From contig JAXGMN010000071.1 of the NCBI GenBank assembly GCA_040768665.1, positions 1 through 54,138 on the forward strand: 54,138 nt of DNA, in the 5' to 3' direction. This DNA comes from JABWBD01 sp040768665 (GTDB lineage Bacteria > Planctomycetota > Planctomycetia > Pirellulales > Thermoguttaceae). The translations under genes and the position numbers were made by a program. This document shows positions 15,573 to 22,739 of this stretch, piece by piece. The notes below the pieces were generated by a model. That model was not told where the DNA came from, ran no database searches, and worked only from the letters and a program-made list of their open reading frames with translations. Position 1 is the stretch's first letter; every line of letters begins with the position of its first letter.

Positions 15573-18568
15573 CTATCGCGACCGCAACCACGCATCCCAA
15601 TGGGCACGCGACCGCAGACAGCAGCGAGGTCGGCCGATCCGTGGCGTTCTTCCACTCCCTTTTCGTTCCAGGTGACCGGGTGTTGATCCGCCCCGTCGAA
15701 ACGTGGACCGACTCGGCCGGCAAGAAATCGCGAGTGGACTTCAAAGGCGTCACCTACCTGCTTGTGGGAATGCAAGATTCCAACGGCCAATGGCAACCCG
15801 ATCCAGCCCGGCTTGAAGGAAGTCTACAGCGAATCTTCGCACGGGCCCGCATTGAAAAAACCAACGTCTTTTTCGGCGTTTGCCCGCGGCTTGGAGGCCG
15901 CGGTCAATTCGACAAGGCATGGCAGATTCGCACGGTACGAGCTTTGTGGTCGGACGTAGACCATTGCAGCCCCACAGAGGTTGCGGGGCGGATCGACCAG
16001 GCTAAGTTACCCAAGCCGTCAAGCATCGTGAATTCGGGCAACGGTTGCCACGTCTACTGGTTGCTTGCCGACCCGTACCTGATCGACGATTGCGGCGCCC
16101 CGCCGAAGTGCTGTGAAGAATGGATTGACACCCCAGGCGACAGGCGGCGACGGCGCGAGTACGTCGTCGACCAGGCGACCGGCGAGAAACTGTATCTCGA
16201 CGCGCGGCAGAACGTACCGGAGTTGTCGGCCCGGGCCCTCCACATCCAGGATGTCATCAGCGGCGTGGCGGCAGCGATCGGTGGGGACAGCACGAGCGAT
16301 TTGTCCCGCTTGCTTCGCGTGCCGGAATTCCCAAATCAGAAGGACGCGCGGAGCGGCCGGACGCCCGTACCATGCGAACTGGTCGAGACGCATCCGGAGC
16401 GAGTTTACCCGCTGTCAGACTTCGAGCGGTTCGTTGCCGATTCGCCCGCGAGAAAGCGGCGCGAGCAGGTCAAGCAGATTCCATTGCCAGGACGAAAGCG
16501 ATCTTCAGAGCGGCGGCGACAACAGCTTGAATTGCTTTTAGCCGATTGCGCCGCAGCCGACGTCGGCCAGCGCTCAGGCGCCGACTTCGCGCTGTGCTGT
16601 TACGCCGTCGAACACGGGTTATCTGCCGCCGAGTTGTGGGAGCGTTGCGGCAGCATCGGGAAGTTTGCCGAGCGAGGCCGCCCATACTTTGATCTCACTT
16701 GGCAGGCCGCCGAAGCCCACACTCGCGAAAAGACTTTTGAAAAATCCCGAGCGCAAAAGGCAAGCAGGCCGAAACCCGAACCGAGCGACAACCAGGCTGA
16801 ACGGCCGCGTATCGACGCGGGGCGTCAAGACATTCGCGACTTGTCGCCGGTCGTTTGGGAGGCGGTTCAGGCCGCAAATGATCCGCCGTACATTTTCCGC
16901 CGTGGAGGTCGCCCCGTCAGGATTGAAAGCGGTGATGATGCCGAGCCGGTCTTGAAAACGCTGGACTTCTACCGAGCGAGATACGAGTTGACCAGGGTGG
17001 CAGACTGGTATCGGCAGAAAGCCGACGAAGAAATTCCCTCGAGCCCGTCGAAAGAAATCGTGGAAGATTTCCTTGCGACACCGGACATGGACCTACCCGT
17101 TTTGAACCGCATCGTCGAGGCGCCTGTCTTCGCGCCGGACGGTTCAATTCAAACCACACCGGGATACCACAGGCGAAGCAAGACGTTTTACGCCCCCGCG
17201 AAAGGGTTTCACGTTCCCGAGGTTTCCGCCCGGCCGACGGCTGAAGAAATCGCAGAAGCGAGAAGATTGTACGAGGTGGAACTGCTCGGGGATTTCCCGT
17301 TCATATCCGATTCAGAGCGGACGCACGGGATAGGGATGGCCTTGTTGCCATTCGTGCGAGACATGATCGAAGGCAGTACGCCGTTTCACCTCGTAGAGAA
17401 ACCGACAGCGGGAACCGGATCAACGTTATTGGTCGACGTCCTAGCTCATCCTGCTATCGGGCGCCCGATTCCCGCAATGACCGAGGGGCGCGACGAAGAC
17501 GAGTGGAGAAAGCGGTTGACGGCCAAGTTTCGGGAGTCGGCACAATTCGTTCTGATCGACAATCTCAAGCGACGGCTGGAATCAGCCGCTCTTGCGTCAG
17601 GAGTCACCTCCCCGATGTGGGAGGACCGGGTGTTATCCACATCCGAGATGGTCCGCATCCCGGTTCGATCGGTTTTCGTTGCCACGGGCAACAACCCGTC
17701 ACTTGGATCGGAAATCGCGCGCCGGACGGTCAGGATCCGCATGGATTCCAGGACAGACCGGCCGTGGCTTCGCAGCGGCTTCCGTCACCCAAACCTACGG
17801 GCATGGACCGCGGCAAACCGCGGCCGCCTTGTCTGGGGCGCCCTAACGCTCGCTCAGGCGTGGATCGTGGCAGGGAAGCCCACAGGGGACGTTACGCCCC
17901 TGGGGATGTTTGAGTCATGGTCTGAAGTCATGGGAGGGATTTTCGCCGTGGCTGGCATTCCGGGATTCCTCGAGAACCTGGAATCGTTCTATGACGAAAC
18001 CGACGCCGAGGGAACCGTCTGGCGGGCGTTCCTTGCGGCATGGTGGGAGCGCTTCGGAGACCACGCGGTCAAAGTGAGTGAACTCTACTCGGAGTTGAAA
18101 GACGAAATTTCACTCCCCGTCAAAGATGGCGGAGAGCAAAGTCAGAAGGTGCAGCTTGGACAACGCATAGCCGAAATGAGGGATCGTGTCTTCGACGTGG
18201 AAACCGGGCAAGAGAACTGCTGGCTCCGAATTCAGCGCGGGGAAAAGCACCAGAGGGCTTACACCTGGAAACTGAGAAAGGAAGGCAAGCAGGGTAACGC
18301 TGTCATAGGTGAGTGTACTGAGTCTAGTGAGTCTCCCGTAAGAGGTCTTAGGAATCAAATTTCTTCAGAGGAAAAAAACACTTCATATAGAGAAGCGTTC
18401 GGGGAGACTCAACAGACTCAACAGACTCACCAGGACTCATCGGGCAACGGCCATGCGTGCCCGGCGTGTGGTTCTGCGCTTCGCGACACCGAAAGCATGG
18501 GCGTGGTCCGTCGGAGCTGTCCCGCTTGTGGCAGGTTCATCGGGTACGTCCAGCAGGGAGCAGCATGA
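15569..18568 (+). CDS. Primase/helicase-like replication protein, 999 aa
   Basis: The ATG at 15569 overlaps the previous stop and was preferred to a GTG at 15512. Residues 90-270 (FFGVCPRLGG, then VRALWSDVDHC and SGNGCHVYWLL) match the RepB/prim-pol type of archaeo-eukaryotic primase domain; the D-V-D of SDVDHC is the expected metal site. A PriCT-like helical region follows around residues 330-400. Residues 570-790 look like a helicase-type ATPase, with a degenerate Walker A PTAGTGST at about 612 (Lys replaced by Ser), a LIDNL segment as possible Walker B, and FVATGNNP. The last 40 residues form a zinc ribbon with two CPAC(G) pairs. It probably starts replication of the element. A direct-repeat cluster lies inside its 3' part. 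Confidence 0.7.
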   Translation: MTIATATTHPNGHATADSSEVGRSVAFFHSLFVPGDRVLIRPVETWTDSAGKKSRVDFKGVTYLLVGMQDSNGQWQPDPARLEGSLQRIFARARIEKTNVFFGVCPRLGGRGQFDKAWQIRTVRALWSDVDHCSPTEVAGRIDQAKLPKPSSIVNSGNGCHVYWLLADPYLIDDCGAPPKCCEEWIDTPGDRRRRREYVVDQATGEKLYLDARQNVPELSARALHIQDVISGVAAAIGGDSTSDLSRLLRVPEFPNQKDARSGRTPVPCELVETHPERVYPLSDFERFVADSPARKRREQVKQIPLPGRKRSSERRRQQLELLLADCAAADVGQRSGADFALCCYAVEHGLSAAELWERCGSIGKFAERGRPYFDLTWQAAEAHTREKTFEKSRAQKASRPKPEPSDNQAERPRIDAGRQDIRDLSPVVWEAVQAANDPPYIFRRGGRPVRIESGDDAEPVLKTLDFYRARYELTRVADWYRQKADEEIPSSPSKEIVEDFLATPDMDLPVLNRIVEAPVFAPDGSIQTTPGYHRRSKTFYAPAKGFHVPEVSARPTAEEIAEARRLYEVELLGDFPFISDSERTHGIGMALLPFVRDMIEGSTPFHLVEKPTAGTGSTLLVDVLAHPAIGRPIPAMTEGRDEDEWRKRLTAKFRESAQFVLIDNLKRRLESAALASGVTSPMWEDRVLSTSEMVRIPVRSVFVATGNNPSLGSEIARRTVRIRMDSRTDRPWLRSGFRHPNLRAWTAANRGRLVWGALTLAQAWIVAGKPTGDVTPLGMFESWSEVMGGIFAVAGIPGFLENLESFYDETDAEGTVWRAFLAAWWERFGDHAVKVSELYSELKDEISLPVKDGGEQSQKVQLGQRIAEMRDRVFDVETGQENCWLRIQRGEKHQRAYTWKLRKEGKQGNAVIGECTESSESPVRGLRNQISSEEKNTSYREAFGETQQTQQTHQDSSGNGHACPACGSALRDTESMGVVRRSCPACGRFIGYVQQGAA
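18306..18440 (+). other. Possible replication origin inside the primase/helicase gene
   Basis: GACTCA occurs at 18406, 18415, 18424 and 18434, at 9-10 base spacing. Its complement TGAGT occurs at 18310, 18320 and 18328 on the other side. Between them lies an AT-rich stretch of about 65 bases. The two clusters form an inverted repeat (GAGTCTAGTGAGTCTCCC facing GGGGAGACTCAACAGACTC). Iterons flanking an AT-rich region are typical of Rep-controlled origins. In the protein this encodes only a Q/T-rich linker before the zinc ribbon, so the DNA may be under separate selection. Confidence 0.4.
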
Positions 18569-18687
18569 TGCACCGCACCCGCACCCGCTTACCCCCTACC
18601 CACCTGCCGGCCTATCGGGGTCCTTTTTGGGGACCGAGAGGTGCCTCCATACACCGCCAGTCGGGTCATTTTTGACAGAGAGATTTT

Positions 18688-19581
18688 GTGAAACCAACCA
18701 TGAAAAAAAACGCTAAGGATGAAACCCTCGCCTTGGCCGAACTACTCGGCCGCGTCGACGCCGTTTTCTGGCCGTTCGCGGGATCAGGCGACGGGCGCAA
18801 TGTCGCCGGCACGATGGGGCGACGTCAGTCGTGGTTGTCTGGCGCCGGACTTCCATCTCGCGCGTCCGGCGACGCGACCGCGAGGAAAAACGCCGAGCAG
18901 CTTTGGGTCCGGCTGGAATCGTCCGGCCTTGTCGTGGTCGCACGGTCGAACGGCCGGCGCACTCACGCGAGGTTGACTCGCGATGGCGAAGCGATGATCC
19001 GGACGCTGTGCGGCACTGGAACGGTTGCCACGAACTGGCCGCACTTCGCCCGACTCGTCGCGATGTTCAGCGAGATGGGGCGGGCCAGTTTGCCGGAGAG
19101 CTACACCGCGAACTGTGAACCGTGGCAGGGGACCGATGAGCAGGGGCGACGGTTGACCGAGCAACGGATCCAGTTGCTGCCGTTCCTTACTGCCGACTTG
19201 TTGTGGGCGTGGCACGATTTCAGGGGCGGCAATTGGTTTTCCTTGCAGCCGGCGGGGCGGGCCGCCTTCGACGCCGGTTGTCCCGAGCGGCCGCCCCGCG
19301 ACTGGGAGTTCGACCAGGCCGTTGCCGACCAGTACGACGATGCCTTTCGTCGCGAGACCAAGCGGTTGCGAAACGCCAGCCCGGCGAACCCGAACAATCT
19401 GTATCCTCCGTTTTCGGCCGGACTTGGATGGGGCAACCTTGAGCAGCGGATTCGGCTTGAGCGAGAGCTTGCCGCCAAACGTGCTCAATGGGAGCGTCGC
19501 GCGCAGGAGGCACGAAAAGAACGAGTGGCCGAGTTCGAGGGGGCGAGCAACCCGCACAGCCGAATAGGAGACTCGCCGTGA
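18688..19581 (+). CDS. Hypothetical element protein, 297 aa
   Basis: It starts at GTG 18688 (AGAGAG upstream); an ATG four codons later is an alternative. The first 110 residues contain a likely winged-helix domain (WVRLESSGLVVVARSNGRRT, then HARLTRDGEAMIRTL), where a helix is followed by a wing and the phrase resembles MarR-type transcription or replication regulators. The rest is rich in aromatic and charged residues, and the C-terminal 40 residues form a basic helix (LERELAAKRAQWERRAQEAR). The stop overlaps the next start (GTGA). No family was recognised. Confidence 0.6.
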   Translation: MKPTMKKNAKDETLALAELLGRVDAVFWPFAGSGDGRNVAGTMGRRQSWLSGAGLPSRASGDATARKNAEQLWVRLESSGLVVVARSNGRRTHARLTRDGEAMIRTLCGTGTVATNWPHFARLVAMFSEMGRASLPESYTANCEPWQGTDEQGRRLTEQRIQLLPFLTADLLWAWHDFRGGNWFSLQPAGRAAFDAGCPERPPRDWEFDQAVADQYDDAFRRETKRLRNASPANPNNLYPPFSAGLGWGNLEQRIRLERELAAKRAQWERRAQEARKERVAEFEGASNPHSRIGDSP

Positions 19582-19766
19582 AACTCACCGATGAGGAATG
19601 GACGCGACTTCGCGAAGCCGTCGAACTCGACGACGAGAACAAATTCCGCGCTCTGGTTTCCCAAGTGATCACCCGAGCGGTGGCCGCCGACCGCTCGGTG
19701 GTTTCCCGCCGATATCGGCTTCCGCACACCCGGTACCGCGTTCCCTTTTTCTGCTTAGACCGATGA
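19578..19766 (+). CDS. Very small protein overlapping the previous gene, 62 aa
   Basis: The GTG at 19578 shares bases with the stop of the upstream gene (GTGA) and has TAGGAGA seven bases before it. The product begins KLTDEEWTRLREAVELDDEN and contains ALVSQVITRAVAADRSV, an all-helical amphipathic protein with a basic tail ending FFCLDR. Its start shape resembles small accessory proteins of elements. No family is named. Confidence 0.6.
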   Translation: MKLTDEEWTRLREAVELDDENKFRALVSQVITRAVAADRSVVSRRYRLPHTRYRVPFFCLDR

Positions 19767-19835
19767 CCCGCGGCCGAGTCGCCGGGATCCTCGTCGGGAC
19801 CGATGCGACCGCCGCACAACATGAGGAGTTGTGAA

Positions 19836-20186
19836 ATGCAGTGGACCGACGTTTACATTCCGGGCATTCGCCGGACAAGAGAAGATTTTCTTCGCGTGAT
19901 GGAGGACACCCGCCGCCTTCTGGCCGCCGACGCCAAACGCCAGACGCAGCCGATCCACGCCAAGGCCCACGCCACGGCCGCGGCGCCCAGGCCGCCCATG
20001 GCAGTCTCGGCCTCTGACAAGTACTTCAATGCGGTGGAGGCACACTTGGCCAAAGGACTCACACCGCCGCAAGCCCGGCGAGCCGTCGCGATTCACCAGC
20101 GCGACTTGCTTGACGGCTACCTGGCCGAATTCTCAGAGAAGCAACGAGCCAAGTGCCGGGCCCGATCTGCACTGGCTCGCCGCTGA
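19836..20186 (+). CDS. Hypothetical helical protein, 116 aa
   Basis: GAGGAG precedes the ATG at 19836. Residues 1-35 read WTDVYIPGIRRTREDFLRVM and on into a helix. After an Ala/Pro-rich linker there is a second helical part (FNAVEAHLAKGLTPPQARRA, VAIHQRDLLDGYLAEF) and a basic end. The segment GLTPPQARRAVA looks like a short DNA-binding or adaptor helix pair. Function is unknown. Confidence 0.55.
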   Translation: MQWTDVYIPGIRRTREDFLRVMEDTRRLLAADAKRQTQPIHAKAHATAAAPRPPMAVSASDKYFNAVEAHLAKGLTPPQARRAVAIHQRDLLDGYLAEFSEKQRAKCRARSALARR

Positions 20187-20284
20187 TTTGTTCCCTCCCG
20201 CTTCGGCCGCCGGTAGGCTTGCCGGCGACCGTCGCAGGGAGGTTTTCACTTTCGATAGACCACAAGACCTACGAGGAAAAACCC

Positions 20285-21244
20285 ATGCCACGAGTCAAAG
20301 CAAGCGATTTTGAGAAACTCCGAAAATCCAAGTCCCAGATGATCGACGAGCCCGAACCGCTCGACCCGATCGACCTGGCCGACGAAGCCGAGTCTTCGGT
20401 GGCGGTTGCCGTTGCCGAGCCGCCCGAGCCCGAGCAGCATCGACCCGTTCCCGATTCCATCATCCGACGCAACGAGGAACTTCACGATGCCGAGCAGATC
20501 CTCATTCGCAAGGTCGACGGGCTGGACATCCGACCCGACGAAGAATCCTTTCTTGGTTGGCTTTTCGGTGACGAGTTTGGAATTGCCAACCAGTCGCGAC
20601 GTGTTCGGCAACTGCGGACGCAGCAAAAGAAAGCGGGCACGGCCGCCGACCGCCAGGCCGCCAAAGTCCGCCAGGAGGAGACAGCCCTGCAACTTCGGGA
20701 GCAAGGGCCGATGCTCCAGGCAACGATTGACGAAGCCCAAGCCAAGCTGGACGCACTGAAAAGGGACGCTGAGCAAGCCGGTCGCATTGTCGAAGGGCAC
20801 GATGCTGCAGTCTTAGCCCTCAACGATCCGGCGCACTTGAACGACGCCGATCGACCGTTGTATGAGAGGCTCCGCAAAACTTGGGAACGGGACTTCGGCC
20901 GCCCCAGCAGAACCAAGCGGCAAGAGGCCGCGGGTTGCCTTGAGAAATCCAAGTGGACGATCGAGAGCAATTCCCTGGAGATCATTTCGTATTGCCAGGC
21001 CCACAAAGATCCCGCCGTTCGTCAAATTGTCGGCATGCCTCCCCGGCGCAATACGCACGAGCCCGCCACCGGAAACGTGGATCACCGGAAACCTGTCATC
21101 AGTGGCCAATGGTGGCGGGCCCACGCCCAAGAGCTTCGCGATCGCGCCGAGCGGCTGCACGCCGAGGCCGACCAATTGGAACAAGCCGGCGCGCCGTTGA
21201 AAGCCGAGCTCGACGAGATGTTGCAATCGCTCGTTCCCGGTTGA
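20285..21244 (+). CDS. Coiled-coil protein of unknown function, 319 aa
   Basis: GAGGA stands ahead of the ATG at 20285. An acidic, Pro-rich start (residues 20-60) is followed by a long heptad-rich section at about 100-170 (RRVRQLRTQQKKAGTAADRQ, LREQGPMLQATIDEAQAKLD), a central ESNSLEIISYCQAHKDP region and a second coiled coil at the end (RDRAERLHAEADQLEQAG). There are no membrane or catalytic signatures. Scaffold-type or phage-tail-like accessory proteins look like this, but assignment is not possible. Confidence 0.55.
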   Translation: MPRVKASDFEKLRKSKSQMIDEPEPLDPIDLADEAESSVAVAVAEPPEPEQHRPVPDSIIRRNEELHDAEQILIRKVDGLDIRPDEESFLGWLFGDEFGIANQSRRVRQLRTQQKKAGTAADRQAAKVRQEETALQLREQGPMLQATIDEAQAKLDALKRDAEQAGRIVEGHDAAVLALNDPAHLNDADRPLYERLRKTWERDFGRPSRTKRQEAAGCLEKSKWTIESNSLEIISYCQAHKDPAVRQIVGMPPRRNTHEPATGNVDHRKPVISGQWWRAHAQELRDRAERLHAEADQLEQAGAPLKAELDEMLQSLVPG

Positions 21245-21295
21245 CCACCCTTCCCCGTTTTCCGTTTTTCCAATTTCCACCAAGGAGCTACGAAC

Positions 21296-21523
21296 ATGTC
21301 TGTACAAATTACCGTTCCAATCGCCGAAGTCGATGCACACCCGCACATGGCCGTCGAATTGGCGACGGGAAACTTTTCCCAAGAAACCAAGCGAACGCTA
21401 AGCCGGGTTTACACCGCCTTGCGATCCGAGGGAGCGACGTTGGCCAACGGTGCTGTCATCGCTTCCACAGACCACGTTCTGGAGTACCTGATTGAGCTTG
21501 TCACCGCCGCCGAGGCCGAGTGA
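21296..21523 (+). CDS. Small hypothetical protein, 75 aa
   Basis: AAGGAG precedes the ATG. The sequence SVQITVPIAEVDAHPHMAVE is followed by a helical region with LSRVYTALRSEGATLANGAV and VLEYLIELVTAAEAE. This looks like a compact alpha/beta protein of the kind encoded last in element operons. No family is recognised. Confidence 0.5.
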   Translation: MSVQITVPIAEVDAHPHMAVELATGNFSQETKRTLSRVYTALRSEGATLANGAVIASTDHVLEYLIELVTAAEAE

Positions 21524-21733
21524 CGCGAGGGACCGGCCGGTCGACGTGGTCGCCCCGTGGCTCCTGTGGTAGCTGCCATGCGGGAGAGCGGCGATCGTCC
21601 TCGAGGATGAGCGTCGGCCGGTTGCCGGTGGACGTGGCGGAGTTCGGTTACTTCGCCGCCACGTTCGCCGGGCTTATTGTGGGCCGAGGCAGCGAGAGGG
21701 TTTTCTTCTTTCCCCATATCGCTGCCCCCGGTC

Positions 21734-21802
21734 AGCCCGGCCGGGTGTGGCTCGCCGCGGACATCGGGGTCGGCTGGCTGCAGCCCCCGGTCGGGCTTTT
21801 TT
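21734..21802 (+). terminator. Terminator-like hairpin with long loop
   Basis: AGCCCGGCCGGG (21734-21745) faces CCCGGTCGGGCT (21786-21797) with one mismatch and a 40-base loop, followed by TTTTTT. Confidence 0.45.
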
Positions 21803-21827
21803 GAATTCGATGCGAACGGTGAATGAG

Positions 21828-21875
21828 CCGCCCTGGTTGTTTCGTCGGGCATCCGGCGAGCCAGGGCGGTTTTTC
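21828..21875 (+). terminator. Terminator hairpin
   Basis: CCGCCCTGG (21828-21836) pairs perfectly with CCAGGGCGG (21861-21869), followed by T5-6. The loop itself contains a short hairpin. Confidence 0.55.
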
Positions 21876-22174
21876 TGGAATCCTCCACGCCCCGCCTCAT
21901 GCGTTCCGTGGGCCCCGGTCGACTCCGCAGTCACCAGGGCCGTTGAAAGAATTCTGGGGGCATTGTGGGGCGTCAGCGGCGGTCCCTTGGGTCAGTGAAC
22001 TTTGTTCGGAACTTTCAGATTTGAAGAAACTGAACAAACCCAATTACGCCGCCGCGGAGCACGCCACCGACTTCGACCCGCCGGCCGCGACCGCCGGCGA
22101 TGGCCCGCGACCCCGGTGGAAGTGATCGCGATGACGTCCATTACGCTCCCCACGCCCCGCTCCCCACGCCCATC

Positions 22175-22210
22175 GCCCCGTCCGGCCTGCAGCGGCCGGC
22201 GGGGCTTTTT
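22175..22210 (+). terminator. Strong terminator hairpin before attR
   Basis: GCCCCGTCCGGCC faces GGCCGGCGGGGC (one bulged T) and is followed directly by TTTTT. Confidence 0.7.
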
Positions 22211-22219
22211 CGTTGGGCT

Positions 22220-22238
22220 GGTACTACCAGGTACTACC
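22220..22238. promoter_or_regulatory. Integrase arm-type site pair near attR
   Basis: GGTACTACCAGGTACTACC contains two direct copies of GGTACTACC 10 bases apart, the same half-site as in front of the integrase gene. Confidence 0.5.
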
Positions 22239-22297
22239 AATCGCGAGAACGCGGAATTCCACATAAGGGTCGCGGGTCTTTGTCGTTCGTTTCTAGG

Positions 22298-22332
22298 GTA
22301 CTACGGTACTACAAAACGGCCCTGGTACTACC
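22298..22332. promoter_or_regulatory. Further integrase arm-type sites near attR
   Basis: GGTACTACGGTACTAC (22298-22313) and GGTACTACC (22324-22332) lie 113-147 bases before attR, a distance usual for arm sites. Confidence 0.5.
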
Positions 22333-22444
22333 AAAAAACGGAACAAAACGAAGTGAAATGCGAGTGCTTGCAATTGCCGTTTTCTTCCGTAAAATGAGGG
22401 AAACCGGGACTTTTGCCGCGGTTCGGTGCAGATGCCAAATGGCC

Positions 22445-22489
22445 CTCATAACCTCGAGGTCGCAGGTTCGAATTCTGTCCCCGCCACTT
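22445..22489 (+). other. attR of the integrative element
   Basis: The 45 bases equal the tRNA-Met 3' half at 11437-11481 except for one T for C. The upstream part of the tRNA is missing, so this copy is not a functional tRNA. Confidence 0.85.
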
Positions 22490-22492
22490 CGC

Positions 22493-22530
22493 AGAATCCC
22501 TCGGTGCTCAAACCGCCGAGGGATTCTTAC
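22493..22530 (+). terminator. Original terminator of tRNA-Met, now behind attR
   Basis: AGAATCCCTCGG (22493-22504) pairs perfectly with CCGAGGGATTCT (22516-22527). It stands three bases after attR, the place where the terminator of an uninterrupted tRNA gene would be. Confidence 0.6.
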
Positions 22531-22614
22531 GTTCTTGGTACGGCTGCTGGTTTGCAATTGCCGCCTTGCCTTCGACGTTGTGCCGCAGATTCCGATGCGG
22601 GCCAGAAGTGGGCT

Positions 22615-22702
22615 GATAAAAACGGGGACTGGCTCCGCAACATCTTGTGTGGTCGCTCTGGCTAAACCGCTATTAGTTGCGGTGCCTGTCCCCGTTTTTA
22701 TC
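22615..22702. repeat. GGGGACTGG palindromic repeat, copy A
   Basis: GATAAAAACGGGGAC (22615-22629) and GTCCCCGTTTTTATC (22688-22702) form a perfect 15-bp inverted repeat. Inside, GGCTCCGCAA faces TTGCGGTGCC. A third TTTTTATCAGCC follows. It lies between attR and the TolB-like gene. Confidence 0.65.
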
Positions 22703-22739
22703 AAGTTTTTATCAGCCCAGGCCAGAAGAGGGTAGTCTC

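Larger units (their letters stand above)
21524..22444 (+). other. Non-coding end of element with stacked terminators and arm sites
   Basis: No convincing gene is present. A 65-codon frame from ATG 21607 ends exactly in the first hairpin's T run and has a poor ribosome site, so it is doubtful. Three terminator-like hairpins and three GGTACTACC clusters, described separately, fill the interval before attR. Confidence 0.45.

Noticed and set aside
21607..21804. 65-codon frame ending in the T run of a hairpin
   Set aside because: No spaced ribosome site, and the end coincides with a terminator-like hairpin, so it is more likely non-coding.
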